This document shows positions 8,179 to 16,368 of a DNA stretch of 28,952 nucleotides, in pieces (position 1 is the stretch's first letter; each line of letters opens with the position of its first letter). The position numbers were made by a program, and so were the translations under genes. The DNA is from an uncultured Gammaproteobacteria bacterium (GTDB taxonomy: Bacteria > Pseudomonadota > Gammaproteobacteria > Pseudomonadales > Azotimanducaceae_A), in NCBI GenBank assembly GCA_913041025.1, contig CAJWGQ010000012.1, positions 1-28,952 on the forward strand, written 5' to 3'. The notes under the pieces were generated by a model. That model worked only from the letters and a program-made list of their open reading frames with translations. It was not told where the DNA came from and did no database searches.

Positions 8179-9225
8179 TTAGAGAAAATCTATGATAGAT
8201 CGCTTTAGATGGCGCGAATCTCGCCATGGAGACGAATTCAAATAGTCGGGTCTATTTTCGTTGGCGGCAAAGTGTTCCGCAATCCATTGCTCATGCTCCA
8301 AGAAACCTCGTCTTTTCCCTCCCAAAATACTAAAAGCACCCTTTGTAAGCTTCCCCCACTCATGACCTTGGTTTCTGGTTATTGATAATGAGGAGCGTCT
8401 ACTGAAGTACTGGTCGTTTGGGTTCTCAGCCGTGGAATTTCGTGCTTGCTGTGGATGCCATAAATGAACGCCGGAAAAAGCCATAGAGCTGTTATCTATG
8501 GGGAGAGTGTTCCTCAGGCGATGAAAGATATCATCGTCTTCTCGACCATAGCCCTTCAGATACTGTTCGTCGTATCCGCCTATGTGAAAAAACGCATTCG
8601 CTGGATACGAGATGAGCCAAACCTGATCCCAGGGTTGTGGGCCGCTGATGCCTGTGATACCCATGCACTCCGAGAAGCTCATGGTTTCACTTGCTAGCAT
8701 CAAATTCTGATTAATTAGTCTAATTAACCATGGGCGCAAGCTACTTACTCTAGATGCCAAAGCCCACATAGTGCGGTAGTGAAACCCGGAAACTGATCCT
8801 TTGGTATTTCCGAATTGCCCACGCCCACTGGTATCTATCATGAACCCAATTTTTAAACAGGGGCGATCCACTTGGCTTTCGAGCGCACCCATGACGAAAT
8901 CCTCGTGAACCCAATGGTCCGCATCAATCATCGTGAATACTTTTCCTTCCGCTACCCGGAAACCCACATTTCGTGGAAATGCCGGATTCATATAAGTGTT
9001 GGTTCCACCGCTTGGAAGAAACACGTATTTAATCGGAAATGACCAAAATGCCGAAGTTGCGAGAGCTCGGTATTCTTGGTCCTCGGAGTTGTCGACTAGG
9101 ATGAATTCAAACGGTAGAGTTTTCTGATGCCGTTTTGCATTCAGCTCAAGACGACTAAGCACCGCTTTGATTCGCTGGTAGCGCCCGCCAGCGGCTGGAG
9201 TCACTATACTTAGTTGAGGGGTCAC
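8179..9225 (-). CDS. Family 2 (GT-A) glycosyltransferase on the opposite strand
   Basis: This 348-residue soluble protein has an N-terminal GT-A nucleotide-binding half (QLSIVTPAAGG, then ILVDNSED at about 42-49) and a D101-A-D103-H metal site. The acceptor half has GGYDEQYLKGYGREDDD, the G-x-x-x-E-D-D/E-D pattern of GT2 and galactosyltransferase-type C-terminal domains. It should transfer one sugar from a nucleotide donor on the cytoplasmic side; the substrate is unknown. The ATG at 9225-9223 is preceded on its own strand by no strong ribosome binding site. It is the only minus-strand gene between 1950 and 22664, so it needs its own promoter in the 180-bp gap it shares with the sulfotransferase gene. 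Confidence 0.88.
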   Translation of the reverse strand: MTPQLSIVTPAAGGRYQRIKAVLSRLELNAKRHQKTLPFEFILVDNSEDQEYRALATSAFWSFPIKYVFLPSGGTNTYMNPAFPRNVGFRVAEGKVFTMIDADHWVHEDFVMGALESQVDRPCLKIGFMIDTSGRGQFGNTKGSVSGFHYRTMWALASRVSSLRPWLIRLINQNLMLASETMSFSECMGITGISGPQPWDQVWLISYPANAFFHIGGYDEQYLKGYGREDDDIFHRLRNTLPIDNSSMAFSGVHLWHPQQARNSTAENPNDQYFSRRSSLSITRNQGHEWGKLTKGAFSILGGKRRGFLEHEQWIAEHFAANENRPDYLNSSPWRDSRHLKRSIIDFL

Positions 9226-9405
9226 TTATTTTGTTTTGATCAAGAAGGCTGCCAATCACAGAGGCCTATAGGACTAACTTGCTAGTTCGATCCAAGTATC
9301 TATTGGGCTCGTCGGAGCTCGCATCACAAAGAGAAAGTAGAAACCTATAAAGTTAACGAGTGTCAGTCTATTTATCAGAAATCGTAAAGGCAAGTAACAA
9401 GTAAA

Positions 9406-10194
9406 GTGTATAAAGAAAAAATCAGACCAAAATTAAAGAAACTGTACTGGTTTGGCAAGCAGCGATACTTCAATGTAGTCGATGCCTTTATTTCGAGTAG
9501 TCCAGCAGTTGCTGTTATTGGCTGCGGTCGAAGCGGAACTAATATGGTTTTGGAGATACTGTCGGGACATAGTGCTCTATGCCCAACTAGCCCTGATCCA
9601 GAAGACAAGCGTTTTTTCGTGAAAGGGAGACGATTCCCTCCCGGCTACTTGTCTAAGTGTGATACGGATTACGGCTCGACCGAATCATTGATCGCACTGT
9701 TGAGACTAAACTCGAGGCTGAAAATTGTCTGGACAATTCGTGATCCGCGGGATATTTGTCTTTCTAAACTACGTCGAGGGGTTCCAGAATCGGAAGGAGG
9801 AGATTGGATAAATCGATCGGAAGATAGCACGGATAGAGGGTGCATTAAATCGATAACAAAGATGTTCGAAATGTATCAGTGTGTGTCGTCAAAATTTTCG
9901 GGGAGAATCTATCTTGTGCGGATGGAAGACGTTATCAATGATGTGCCCGGCGAGTCAAAGAGATTGGCAGGGTTTTTGAACATAGAGTACCAGCCCGCGA
10001 TGGTTCATTTCCCACAGCGAATGCGTAATGAAAAAAAACGCGCCCGGTATGGCAATGAAGTTGATAAAGGGCAAGTCGGACTCTGGCATGATACTGAAAC
10101 CGTTTACGACGGGTTTTTCGCAGGCCAAGCCGAGCGTTTAGGGCTAATGTTCGATCGCCTTGACAGTGTAATTCACTATTTTGGATATAAATAG
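9406..10194 (+). CDS. Sulfotransferase family protein
   Basis: The protein has 262 residues. The PAPS 5'-phosphosulfate-binding loop is G-C-G-R-S-G-T (39-45) with the usual hydrophobic strand before it and an N-x-x-L-E-I-L helix after it. The 3'-phosphate-binding segment R112-D-P-R-D-x-x-x-S120 is also present. These are the two defining motifs of PAPS-dependent sulfotransferases. In a polysaccharide locus the likely acceptor is a sugar hydroxyl, but amine or lipid acceptors are possible. I see no PAPS synthesis genes here, so PAPS would come from central sulfate assimilation. The start is a GTG at 9406. An AAAGG at 9386-9390 is 15 bases away, too far for a normal ribosome binding site, so the start could be further in. 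Confidence 0.88.
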   Translation: MYKEKIRPKLKKLYWFGKQRYFNVVDAFISSSPAVAVIGCGRSGTNMVLEILSGHSALCPTSPDPEDKRFFVKGRRFPPGYLSKCDTDYGSTESLIALLRLNSRLKIVWTIRDPRDICLSKLRRGVPESEGGDWINRSEDSTDRGCIKSITKMFEMYQCVSSKFSGRIYLVRMEDVINDVPGESKRLAGFLNIEYQPAMVHFPQRMRNEKKRARYGNEVDKGQVGLWHDTETVYDGFFAGQAERLGLMFDRLDSVIHYFGYK

Positions 10195-10610
10195 AGATGT
10201 CCGGTTGCAATGTGTCGACCAACAGAGAGCAAACAGATTCTGGCTAAATCGATTCGTCTCAAGTAGATTCAGTCGGTTGCAGGTCTCTGGTTATGAGGGT
10301 GCGAATTCAGCTAAGGAGCTGGTCGATCGAGCTAGAAATCTCCGAGGGTTAGATTAGATTATGGTTCCACAGCGGCTAATTTAAACGAAGACAATGCTTC
10401 TTATTCTTTGTTAGCCATAGCCCTAGAGACCCGATGTAATTTACGAGGAAGATTGCATAATTATCGAGGGAGAGTGCAGGATGCCTTCTCAGTTGAATTC
10501 CACGTGGGATTGTATGCTTCGCTCCTAGATAGGCGAAATGAAATTTTGTTAGATCGACTCTGGATTGATCTCCTGGAGATCGAGAAATTAAATCTTCGGC
10601 TTAACCGCTG
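10195..10610. other. 416-bp gap with no convincing gene
   Basis: The stretch between the sulfotransferase gene and the CgeB-like gene has no clear terminator or promoter. One open frame (10408-10611, 67 codons, TTG start) ends in TGATG, overlapping the ATG at 10611. Its product is rich in Arg and Leu and resembles nothing I know. It could be a coupled leader peptide, a gene relic or chance. Confidence 0.5.
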
Positions 10611-11942
10611 ATGAGAAACGGCTTTTTGATGGCAAAAGATAACTATAGCGTCGTCCGAATTCAGAGAATCGGTTTTGAGCAAGCGACGAGTCGAGTAAGG
10701 AAGATTGCCGAGCGCGATCCCGGCCTCAGTTATCTGGAAATGTATGAAGCGGTCGCCTCTGACTCCTCCGTTTATACCGCTGGTTTTTCCCGAAGTATGA
10801 GTCAATTAGGCAATGATACGTCAGAGATCTTTTTCGACTGCGAACCGTTGCAAAAACAGTGGGCGAGGGAGAACGGTCTTCGGATTCAGGACACAGATAA
10901 TTGGGAGGTTGAGATTGCACTCGCTCAGCTAAGGAAAATCTCCCCCGAAGTGATATATTTTCAAGACATATTTACCCTCCCTGCCGCTCTGCGGCGAGAC
11001 ATAAAAAAGCTTGTCCCTTCAGTGAGGCTTAGCATTATTCAAAAAGGGTATCCTGGAGAAACGCGAGATCTGAGCGACGCCGACATCCTGTTAGTGAGTT
11101 CTCCCATTCTGTTTGAGAGATATCGCCATCAGGAGCCGCATCTTGTATATCACTCGTTTGATAGCAGCGTCGGTCGTGTGAAGTCCAGATTATTGTCGGG
11201 ACCATGTGAGCCGTTAATTTTTGCGGGAAGCACCCGTGCTCCAGAGGATAGATACTGGATGCTTCGACGGCTACTAGCAGAAACCCCGATCCAGATGTGG
11301 ATCGACGAAGATCTAAGAACTCACAAGCGGCATGGCGGTCTACTAAACGTTGATAATTGGAAGCGGATTCTGCGACGAAAAATTGTAGAGGAAGTGAGGG
11401 GTAAGCCCTCAGGAGTGCTAAAGGCTACTTTTTCAGCGTTTGCAAAAAATAGTAAGGCCCGAAATATTCTTACGGAAGCAGCGAGATGTGAAGAGGTGGA
11501 ATCCGAGCTTCGGGAATTGCCAGACGTTGGCCTAGGGCTTCTCCCAGCAAAAACACTCTGTGATGAGTTTCCAACTAGATGCCACTCCTCCGTTTTTGGC
11601 CAAGAATACTATGACCTTTTGTCCCGAGCACAGATTGTGTTCAATATGCACTCATCGCAGTCGCGTGACACGGTAGACAATATGAAAATGTTTGAAGCGA
11701 CTGGGATGGGGGCGTGTCTTTTGACAGATACTGGAAGAAATATGAAAGATTTATTCGACGAAGACTACGAGGTGGTTACCTATTGCTCTGCAGACGAGGC
11801 GATCGAAAAAGCAAAATATCTTATTGAAAATCCAGAAGAAGCCCAAACGGTTGCAACAGCGGGCAGAGCCAGAACTATGGCATGTCATACAATGGCGCAT
11901 CGCTGTCAAGAGATTGATGGGATCATAACACGACGACTTTAA
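10611..11942 (+). CDS. CgeB-like / group 1 glycosyltransferase
   Basis: This 443-residue protein appears to have a GT-B architecture. The N-terminal domain contains a 'YFQDIFTLP' segment typical of CgeB-like and DUF3880-type proteins. The C-terminal domain has N-M-K-M-F-E-A-T-G-M-G-A (about residues 361-372), followed by an acidic L-F-D-E-D-Y-E-V-V-x-Y segment. This is the donor-binding pattern of 'glycosyl transferases group 1' (PF13524-type). It should act in the cytoplasm on a lipid-linked glycan; the sugar is unknown. The ATG at 10611 overlaps the stop of a doubtful small frame. An in-frame ATG at 10629, six codons later, is an alternative start. A weak terminator candidate follows the stop codon. 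Confidence 0.8.
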   Translation: MRNGFLMAKDNYSVVRIQRIGFEQATSRVRKIAERDPGLSYLEMYEAVASDSSVYTAGFSRSMSQLGNDTSEIFFDCEPLQKQWARENGLRIQDTDNWEVEIALAQLRKISPEVIYFQDIFTLPAALRRDIKKLVPSVRLSIIQKGYPGETRDLSDADILLVSSPILFERYRHQEPHLVYHSFDSSVGRVKSRLLSGPCEPLIFAGSTRAPEDRYWMLRRLLAETPIQMWIDEDLRTHKRHGGLLNVDNWKRILRRKIVEEVRGKPSGVLKATFSAFAKNSKARNILTEAARCEEVESELRELPDVGLGLLPAKTLCDEFPTRCHSSVFGQEYYDLLSRAQIVFNMHSSQSRDTVDNMKMFEATGMGACLLTDTGRNMKDLFDEDYEVVTYCSADEAIEKAKYLIENPEEAQTVATAGRARTMACHTMAHRCQEIDGIITRRL

Positions 11943-11977
11943 GCACACTCGCGTGTTTATCCTGTGTTTTGTTCACG

Positions 11978-12000
11978 CCATTTTGCTTGGATGGTTTTTT
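11978..12000 (+). terminator. Weak Rho-independent terminator candidate
   Basis: CCATTT and GGATGG can pair (four Watson-Crick pairs and two G-T pairs) around the loop TGCTT, followed at once by six T residues and then CTTTTG. It lies 35 bp after the stop of the CgeB-like gene and before the ten-gene operon that starts at 12061. The stem is short and weak, so the call rests mainly on the T-run and its position. Confidence 0.35.
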
Positions 12001-12060
12001 CTTTTGTTAGATAACCCTTAGAATCGCACCAATTGTTAAATTCATTCAGATAGTTTTTAC

Positions 12061-13053
12061 ATGAAAAGTCTCGTGACAGGGGGAGCAGGGTTCATTGGTA
12101 GCCATCTAGTGGATGCATTGCTCAAGTTGGGTCATCAGGTAACGGTGCTGGATAACTTCAGTACTGGGAGACCAGAAAATGTAGAACACGTAAAGCATGA
12201 CATCGATCTTGTCGAGTGTGATATCGGTAAATGTAGTGGGTGGGAGAACTCATTTCGTGATGTTGATTGGGTTTTTCATCTGGCAGCGCTGGCAGATATT
12301 GTGCCTTCAATCCAAAATCCAAACGATTACTTCCGTTCTAACGTTGATGGAACATTTAATGTTCTCCAAGCAACTCGGGAATCAGAATGTGGGCGGTTTA
12401 TATATGTTGCCTCGTCGTCGTCTTACGGCCTGCCAAACATCTTTCCGACGCCCGAAACGGCCGATATAGATCCGCAGTATCCGTATGCGTTGACTAAATA
12501 TCTGGGAGAAGAGTTGGTGATGCATTGGGCAAAAGTTTATGAATTGCCTGCCGTGTCGTTACGGTTCTTTAATGTGTATGGGCCACGTTCCAGGACGTCC
12601 GGGACCTATGGTGCTGTGTTTGGAGTCTTTTTGGCTCAAAAACTTGCCAAAACTCCGTTCACGGTAGTTGGTGACGGGAGTCAGACGCGTGATTTCACCT
12701 ACGTTTCCGATATCGTAAAGGCGCTAATTACTGCCGCCGAGAGCTCTAAGACCAATGCGGTTTATAATGTGGGAAGCGGTGCAACTGTCTCCGTCAATCG
12801 GTTGGTGGAACTGCTTGGCGGCGAGAAAATCTTCATTCCAAAGCGACCGGGTGAACCAGACTGCACATTTGCGGATATCTCTAAAATTCAGACGGAACTG
12901 GATTGGCATCCTGAGATCGCAATAGAGCAGGGCGTGTCAGAATTGCTTGAGCACATTGAATATTGGCGGGACGCGCCGGTCTGGACGCCAGACGCTATTG
13001 CGACGGCGACAAAGGATTGGTTTCGATATTTAGGTAGTAGCGATTCCGGGTGA
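12061..13053 (+). CDS. NAD-dependent sugar epimerase/dehydratase (extended SDR, GalE-like)
   Basis: This 330-residue extended SDR has the Rossmann motif T-G-G-A-G-F-I-G (6-13), then L-D-N-F-S-T-G (30-36), the serine cluster at 118-121 and the catalytic pair Y142-x-x-x-K146. The L-D-N-F-S-T-G segment and the R-F-F-N-V-Y-G-P motif are typical of UDP-hexose 4-epimerases of the GalE/WbpP type rather than of HldD. It likely uses NAD to act on C4 of a nucleotide sugar in the cytoplasm. It is the first gene of a ten-gene operon: its stop shares GTGA with the start of the next gene, so the two are probably translationally coupled. Whether its substrate is a common UDP-sugar or the special sugar made by this operon cannot be told. 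Confidence 0.9.
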   Translation: MKSLVTGGAGFIGSHLVDALLKLGHQVTVLDNFSTGRPENVEHVKHDIDLVECDIGKCSGWENSFRDVDWVFHLAALADIVPSIQNPNDYFRSNVDGTFNVLQATRESECGRFIYVASSSSYGLPNIFPTPETADIDPQYPYALTKYLGEELVMHWAKVYELPAVSLRFFNVYGPRSRTSGTYGAVFGVFLAQKLAKTPFTVVGDGSQTRDFTYVSDIVKALITAAESSKTNAVYNVGSGATVSVNRLVELLGGEKIFIPKRPGEPDCTFADISKIQTELDWHPEIAIEQGVSELLEHIEYWRDAPVWTPDAIATATKDWFRYLGSSDSG

Positions 13054-13850
13054 GGGAAGTACGCGCACTGTTATTGGCCGCAGGTCTTGGGACAAGGCTT
13101 CGTCCTCTTACATCTTCCTGCCCGAAATGCTTAGTCCCTATTGGCGATAAGCCCCTGCTGGAGCATTGGCTTTGCAGTTTGCATTACAGTGGTATCTCAG
13201 AGGTACTGGTTAATATTCATCACCACAGGGAAATGGTCGAAACTTTCTTGTCGAGAGAGCCCTTCTCGGGATGGGTACATGGTGTCGTCGAAGATGAACT
13301 GCTAGGTACGGCAGGTACATTACGAAATAACCATCAATTTCTTGATAAGAGTACAGTGCTTTTGGTACATGCGGATAACTGGATACAGGCAGATCTGGTA
13401 GATTTTGTAGAATTTCACCAACACCAGCGTGCGCCTGGAACGGTGATGACGATGATGACCTTCCAGACCGATAGCCCTACGAGTTGCGGAATCATCGAGA
13501 CAGACGCGAAAGGCGTAGTTCGGAGATTTCATGAGAAAGTAACGAATCCCCCAGGCAACTTGGCAAATGGAGCTGTCTATCTTTTGGAGCCGGAAGTCTT
13601 GAATTGGGTCAGTCAGAATCCAGATGTGACGGATTTTAGTACCGAGGTGATTCCTAAGTTTTTGGGACGAATTGCAACCTGGGAAAACAAAGGAATTCAT
13701 CGGGATATTGGGGCTATCAACTCTCTTTTGATCGCACAAAGTGATCCCCAACCAGAATCTTGTTGGAGACAAGTAGATGCGTGGATGGAAAGCTATCTCG
13801 AGCATCCAGTCCATGAGTACCTCAGTAACACCCGGGCCAAAATTCAGTGA
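13050..13850 (+). CDS. Sugar-1-phosphate nucleotidyltransferase (RmlA/HddC-like)
   Basis: This 266-residue protein has the signature L-L-A-A-G-x-G-T-R-L-R-P-L-T (8-21) and the P-K26-C-L-V-P-I segment that binds the triphosphate and metal. A G-T-A-G-T-L block (86-91) follows, and the H-A-D109-N segment sits where the family has its metal aspartate. This family joins an NTP to a sugar 1-phosphate to give an NDP-sugar. The layout resembles HddC (GDP-D,D-heptose pathway) and mannose-1-phosphate guanylyltransferases, and the base cannot be fixed by eye. It starts with GTG at 13050 in a GTGA overlap, and its own stop overlaps the next gene in a second GTGA. The next gene carries another nucleotidyltransferase of a different fold, so the operon may make two activated sugars. 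Confidence 0.88.
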   Translation: MREVRALLLAAGLGTRLRPLTSSCPKCLVPIGDKPLLEHWLCSLHYSGISEVLVNIHHHREMVETFLSREPFSGWVHGVVEDELLGTAGTLRNNHQFLDKSTVLLVHADNWIQADLVDFVEFHQHQRAPGTVMTMMTFQTDSPTSCGIIETDAKGVVRRFHEKVTNPPGNLANGAVYLLEPEVLNWVSQNPDVTDFSTEVIPKFLGRIATWENKGIHRDIGAINSLLIAQSDPQPESCWRQVDAWMESYLEHPVHEYLSNTRAKIQ

Positions 13851-15391
13851 CTAGTATATTTCGTTTGAGTGAATTGGACTCAAAGACTCCTGATCAAATT
13901 CTTTTTGGCGCGACCGTGTGTTTCGGTCACTTTAATATCATTCACCCTGGGCACATTCGATATTTTCGTACTGCAAAAGAATATGGGCCGACTCTTGTAG
14001 TTGCTTTAGAGGGCGATGCTCAGTTGCCAGATGGGGAGCGGCATAATGTGTTCCCAGAGTGGGAGCGCGCACAGTCTTTAATCTCAATCGAGCTTATTGA
14101 TTTTGTCGTAATTCTGGATTCTGGTTCTCTTGAAGATTTTGTAAATCAGGTGAGAATTAAATCCTTGGTCCTCGGTAGGGAATTCGAAGAGATTCGTGCT
14201 CCCAAGGTAGCCGGGGCAGTTGGTGCGGTACAGGAATCAGGCGGGAAAGTGATTTACGATCCTGGAGAAACGCACTACGCCAGCGTTGAACTCTTCTCTC
14301 GATCAAAAGATGACCTTGAGAGGAGTCGTTGGGAGAATTTTGAGTCCACACTGAGATCCAACGATATCTCCTTGCCGAACCTCTTCGCGAGACTAAAAAA
14401 TGAACCTCCAGGGCATATCCTAGTTGTCGGCGATACGATCGTAGATCGTTACGTAGCCTGCGACCCGGTTGGTATGAGTAATGAAGCTCCCGTTGTGGTC
14501 GTAAAAGAGTTGGAGACCCGAGATTACATTGGTGGCGCGGCTATAGTCGCAGCGCACATCGCCGCGCTAGGTGCAAAAAGCACTTTAGTCTCCGTCACCG
14601 GTGAAGACGATTTAGCGAGTTTCTGTTCGGATAAGTTGAGCCGGGCTGGAGTCGACCCCATCTTGTTCCGTGATACAGGCCGCCCCACGACATTGAAGGT
14701 TCGGTACCTGGTAGAAAATCAGAAGCTATTCAGAGTAAGTCGACTAAAAGAGCACAGTCTAACCCGAGACCTTGAAGACCAGATAATTTCCCAAATTTCT
14801 GACCAAGCAGATAACGTGGATGGCATCTTAGTGAGCGACTTCGTTTACGGTGTCATTACGCCAAGGGTCTTGGATGAGATTCGTCGAATCGCAACTCAAA
14901 AAGAACTTTCTCTTTTTGGGGACTTGCAATGCAGCAGTCAAGTGGGCAATGTTCTTAAGTTTCAGGGCTTTTCACTTATTTGTCCTACAGAGCGGGAGGC
15001 GCGTATTGCGTTGGCTAATCATGATGATGGTGTTGAATATGTTGCAAACCTGCTCATCCAAAAAACGGCCAGCGCAAATACAATACTAAAGTTGGGCGCG
15101 GATGGCTTTATTGCCTACGAGGGTCCGAAGGATGATGAAGGTTTCTTGAAGAGACAGCATTTTCCGGCGCTCAGCGTTAATCCAGTAGATGTCACCGGCG
15201 CGGGAGATGCGTTGCTTGCAACAATGGCTCGTTGCATAAGTAGTGGTTTGTCAATCATAGAAGCATCAGCAGTCGCATGCTGCGTTTCAGCGATAGCGGT
15301 ACAGACTATTGGAAATAAGCCAATAGGACTTGGCCAAGCCGAGAAGTTTTACTCAAGTCAGCAGGAGTATCAAAAACAGAATGCAATTTAA
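13847..15391 (+). CDS. Nucleotidyltransferase-PfkB kinase fusion, HldE-like with reversed domain order
   Basis: This 514-residue bifunctional protein has an N-terminal cytidylyltransferase-fold domain (about 15-155), with the nucleotide-binding H33-P-G-H36 and the adjoining G-H-F-N-I-I strand. The C-terminal domain (about 188-505) is a ribokinase/PfkB kinase: it opens with V-V-G-D-T-I-V-D-R-Y, contains an I-G-G-A-A motif (228-232) and ends with D-V-T-G-A-G-D454, the catalytic aspartate loop. The kinase start closely resembles HldE heptose-7-phosphate kinase. E. coli HldE has the kinase first and the adenylyltransferase second, so the order here is swapped. The likely role is phosphorylation of a heptose phosphate at C1 and transfer of a nucleotide, giving an NDP-heptose-type donor. 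It starts with GTG in a 4-nt overlap with the previous gene. Confidence 0.9.
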   Translation: MTSIFRLSELDSKTPDQILFGATVCFGHFNIIHPGHIRYFRTAKEYGPTLVVALEGDAQLPDGERHNVFPEWERAQSLISIELIDFVVILDSGSLEDFVNQVRIKSLVLGREFEEIRAPKVAGAVGAVQESGGKVIYDPGETHYASVELFSRSKDDLERSRWENFESTLRSNDISLPNLFARLKNEPPGHILVVGDTIVDRYVACDPVGMSNEAPVVVVKELETRDYIGGAAIVAAHIAALGAKSTLVSVTGEDDLASFCSDKLSRAGVDPILFRDTGRPTTLKVRYLVENQKLFRVSRLKEHSLTRDLEDQIISQISDQADNVDGILVSDFVYGVITPRVLDEIRRIATQKELSLFGDLQCSSQVGNVLKFQGFSLICPTEREARIALANHDDGVEYVANLLIQKTASANTILKLGADGFIAYEGPKDDEGFLKRQHFPALSVNPVDVTGAGDALLATMARCISSGLSIIEASAVACCVSAIAVQTIGNKPIGLGQAEKFYSSQQEYQKQNAI

Positions 15392-16367
15392 GAATATCTT
15401 CGTGACTGGTGGAGCAGGCTATGTTGGCGCGGTTCTTGTGCCCAGACTATTAAGTGAAGGTTGCAATGTCACTGTGCTGGATCTGATGATTTACGGCGAA
15501 CAGGCTCTTACGCCGCACCCTAATCTGAAAATAATTAAAGGCGATATTCGTGACCAGATACTTCTAGCGGAAAGTGTAAGCGGCCATGATGCTGTTATTC
15601 ATCTTGCTTGCATCTCAAACGATCCGAGTTTTGAGCTGAATCCAGCGCTAGGTAAGTCGATTAATCTGGATGCGTTCGGACCATTGGTTGAAGTTAGCCG
15701 GGAGAACGGAGTTGCTCGATTTATTTATGCATCGTCCTCGAGTGTGTATGGAATAAAAGAGGAAAAAGATGTCCATGAGGAAATGTCACTTGAGCCGCTT
15801 ACGGACTACTCAAGGTTTAAAGCAGACTGCGAGACAACGCTAAACGAGGCCGAGAATCCAAATTTTGTACCCGTCACGATTCGTCCAGCTACGGTGTGCG
15901 GCTATTCACCCCGTCAACGACTCGATGTAGTTGTAAACATTTTGACCAATCTTGCTTATCACAAGGGTGAGATCACGGTTTTTGGTGGCGAGCAGTTGCG
16001 GCCCAACATTCATATCAGTGATATGGTTGAGTCTTACATCACTGTCCTCAGAGCTGAAGATAAACAGGTATCGGGTCAAATATTTAATGCGGGGTACGAG
16101 AATCAACCCGTGAGGGAGTTGGCAGAAACTGTGCGCGCGGTAGTCGGCGAGCATGTCGAGCTGTGCACAACCCCAACAGACGATAACCGCTCATATCACA
16201 TATCCTCCGAAAAGATCAAAAAACACCTTGGATTCACGGCTAAATATACGATTCGCCAGGCGGTGGAGGATTTGGTGCAGGCATTCAAGGCGGGAGATTT
16301 GCCTGACTCCCTAGAAAACGAGCTTTATTTCAATATCCGAAGAATGCAGTCATTGAAGTTGGTTTGA
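15381..16367 (+). CDS. NAD-dependent epimerase/dehydratase (second extended SDR)
   Basis: The protein is 328 residues from the ATG at 15381. That start gives an 11-nt overlap with the upstream gene and places the Rossmann motif T-G-G-A-G-Y-V-G (9-16) at the usual distance from the N-terminus; a longer frame from 15330 would overlap by 62 nt. The Ser cluster (118-121) and Y143-x-x-x-K147 complete an extended SDR active site. A R-P-A-T-V-C-G-Y-S-P segment stands where sugar epimerases have R-x-x-N/T-x-x-G. Expected substrates are NDP-sugars, by epimerisation, dehydration or reduction. It follows the HldE-like fusion, where an ADP-heptose epimerase would fit functionally, but it lacks obvious HldD-specific features. 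The next gene starts two bases after its stop region. Confidence 0.88.
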   Translation: MQFKNIFVTGGAGYVGAVLVPRLLSEGCNVTVLDLMIYGEQALTPHPNLKIIKGDIRDQILLAESVSGHDAVIHLACISNDPSFELNPALGKSINLDAFGPLVEVSRENGVARFIYASSSSVYGIKEEKDVHEEMSLEPLTDYSRFKADCETTLNEAENPNFVPVTIRPATVCGYSPRQRLDVVVNILTNLAYHKGEITVFGGEQLRPNIHISDMVESYITVLRAEDKQVSGQIFNAGYENQPVRELAETVRAVVGEHVELCTTPTDDNRSYHISSEKIKKHLGFTAKYTIRQAVEDLVQAFKAGDLPDSLENELYFNIRRMQSLKLV

Positions 16368-16368
16368 T

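Noticed and set aside
13320..13814. 164-codon minus-strand frame opposite the nucleotidyltransferase gene
   Set aside because: It is fully antisense to a clear enzyme gene and its product has no recognisable domain.
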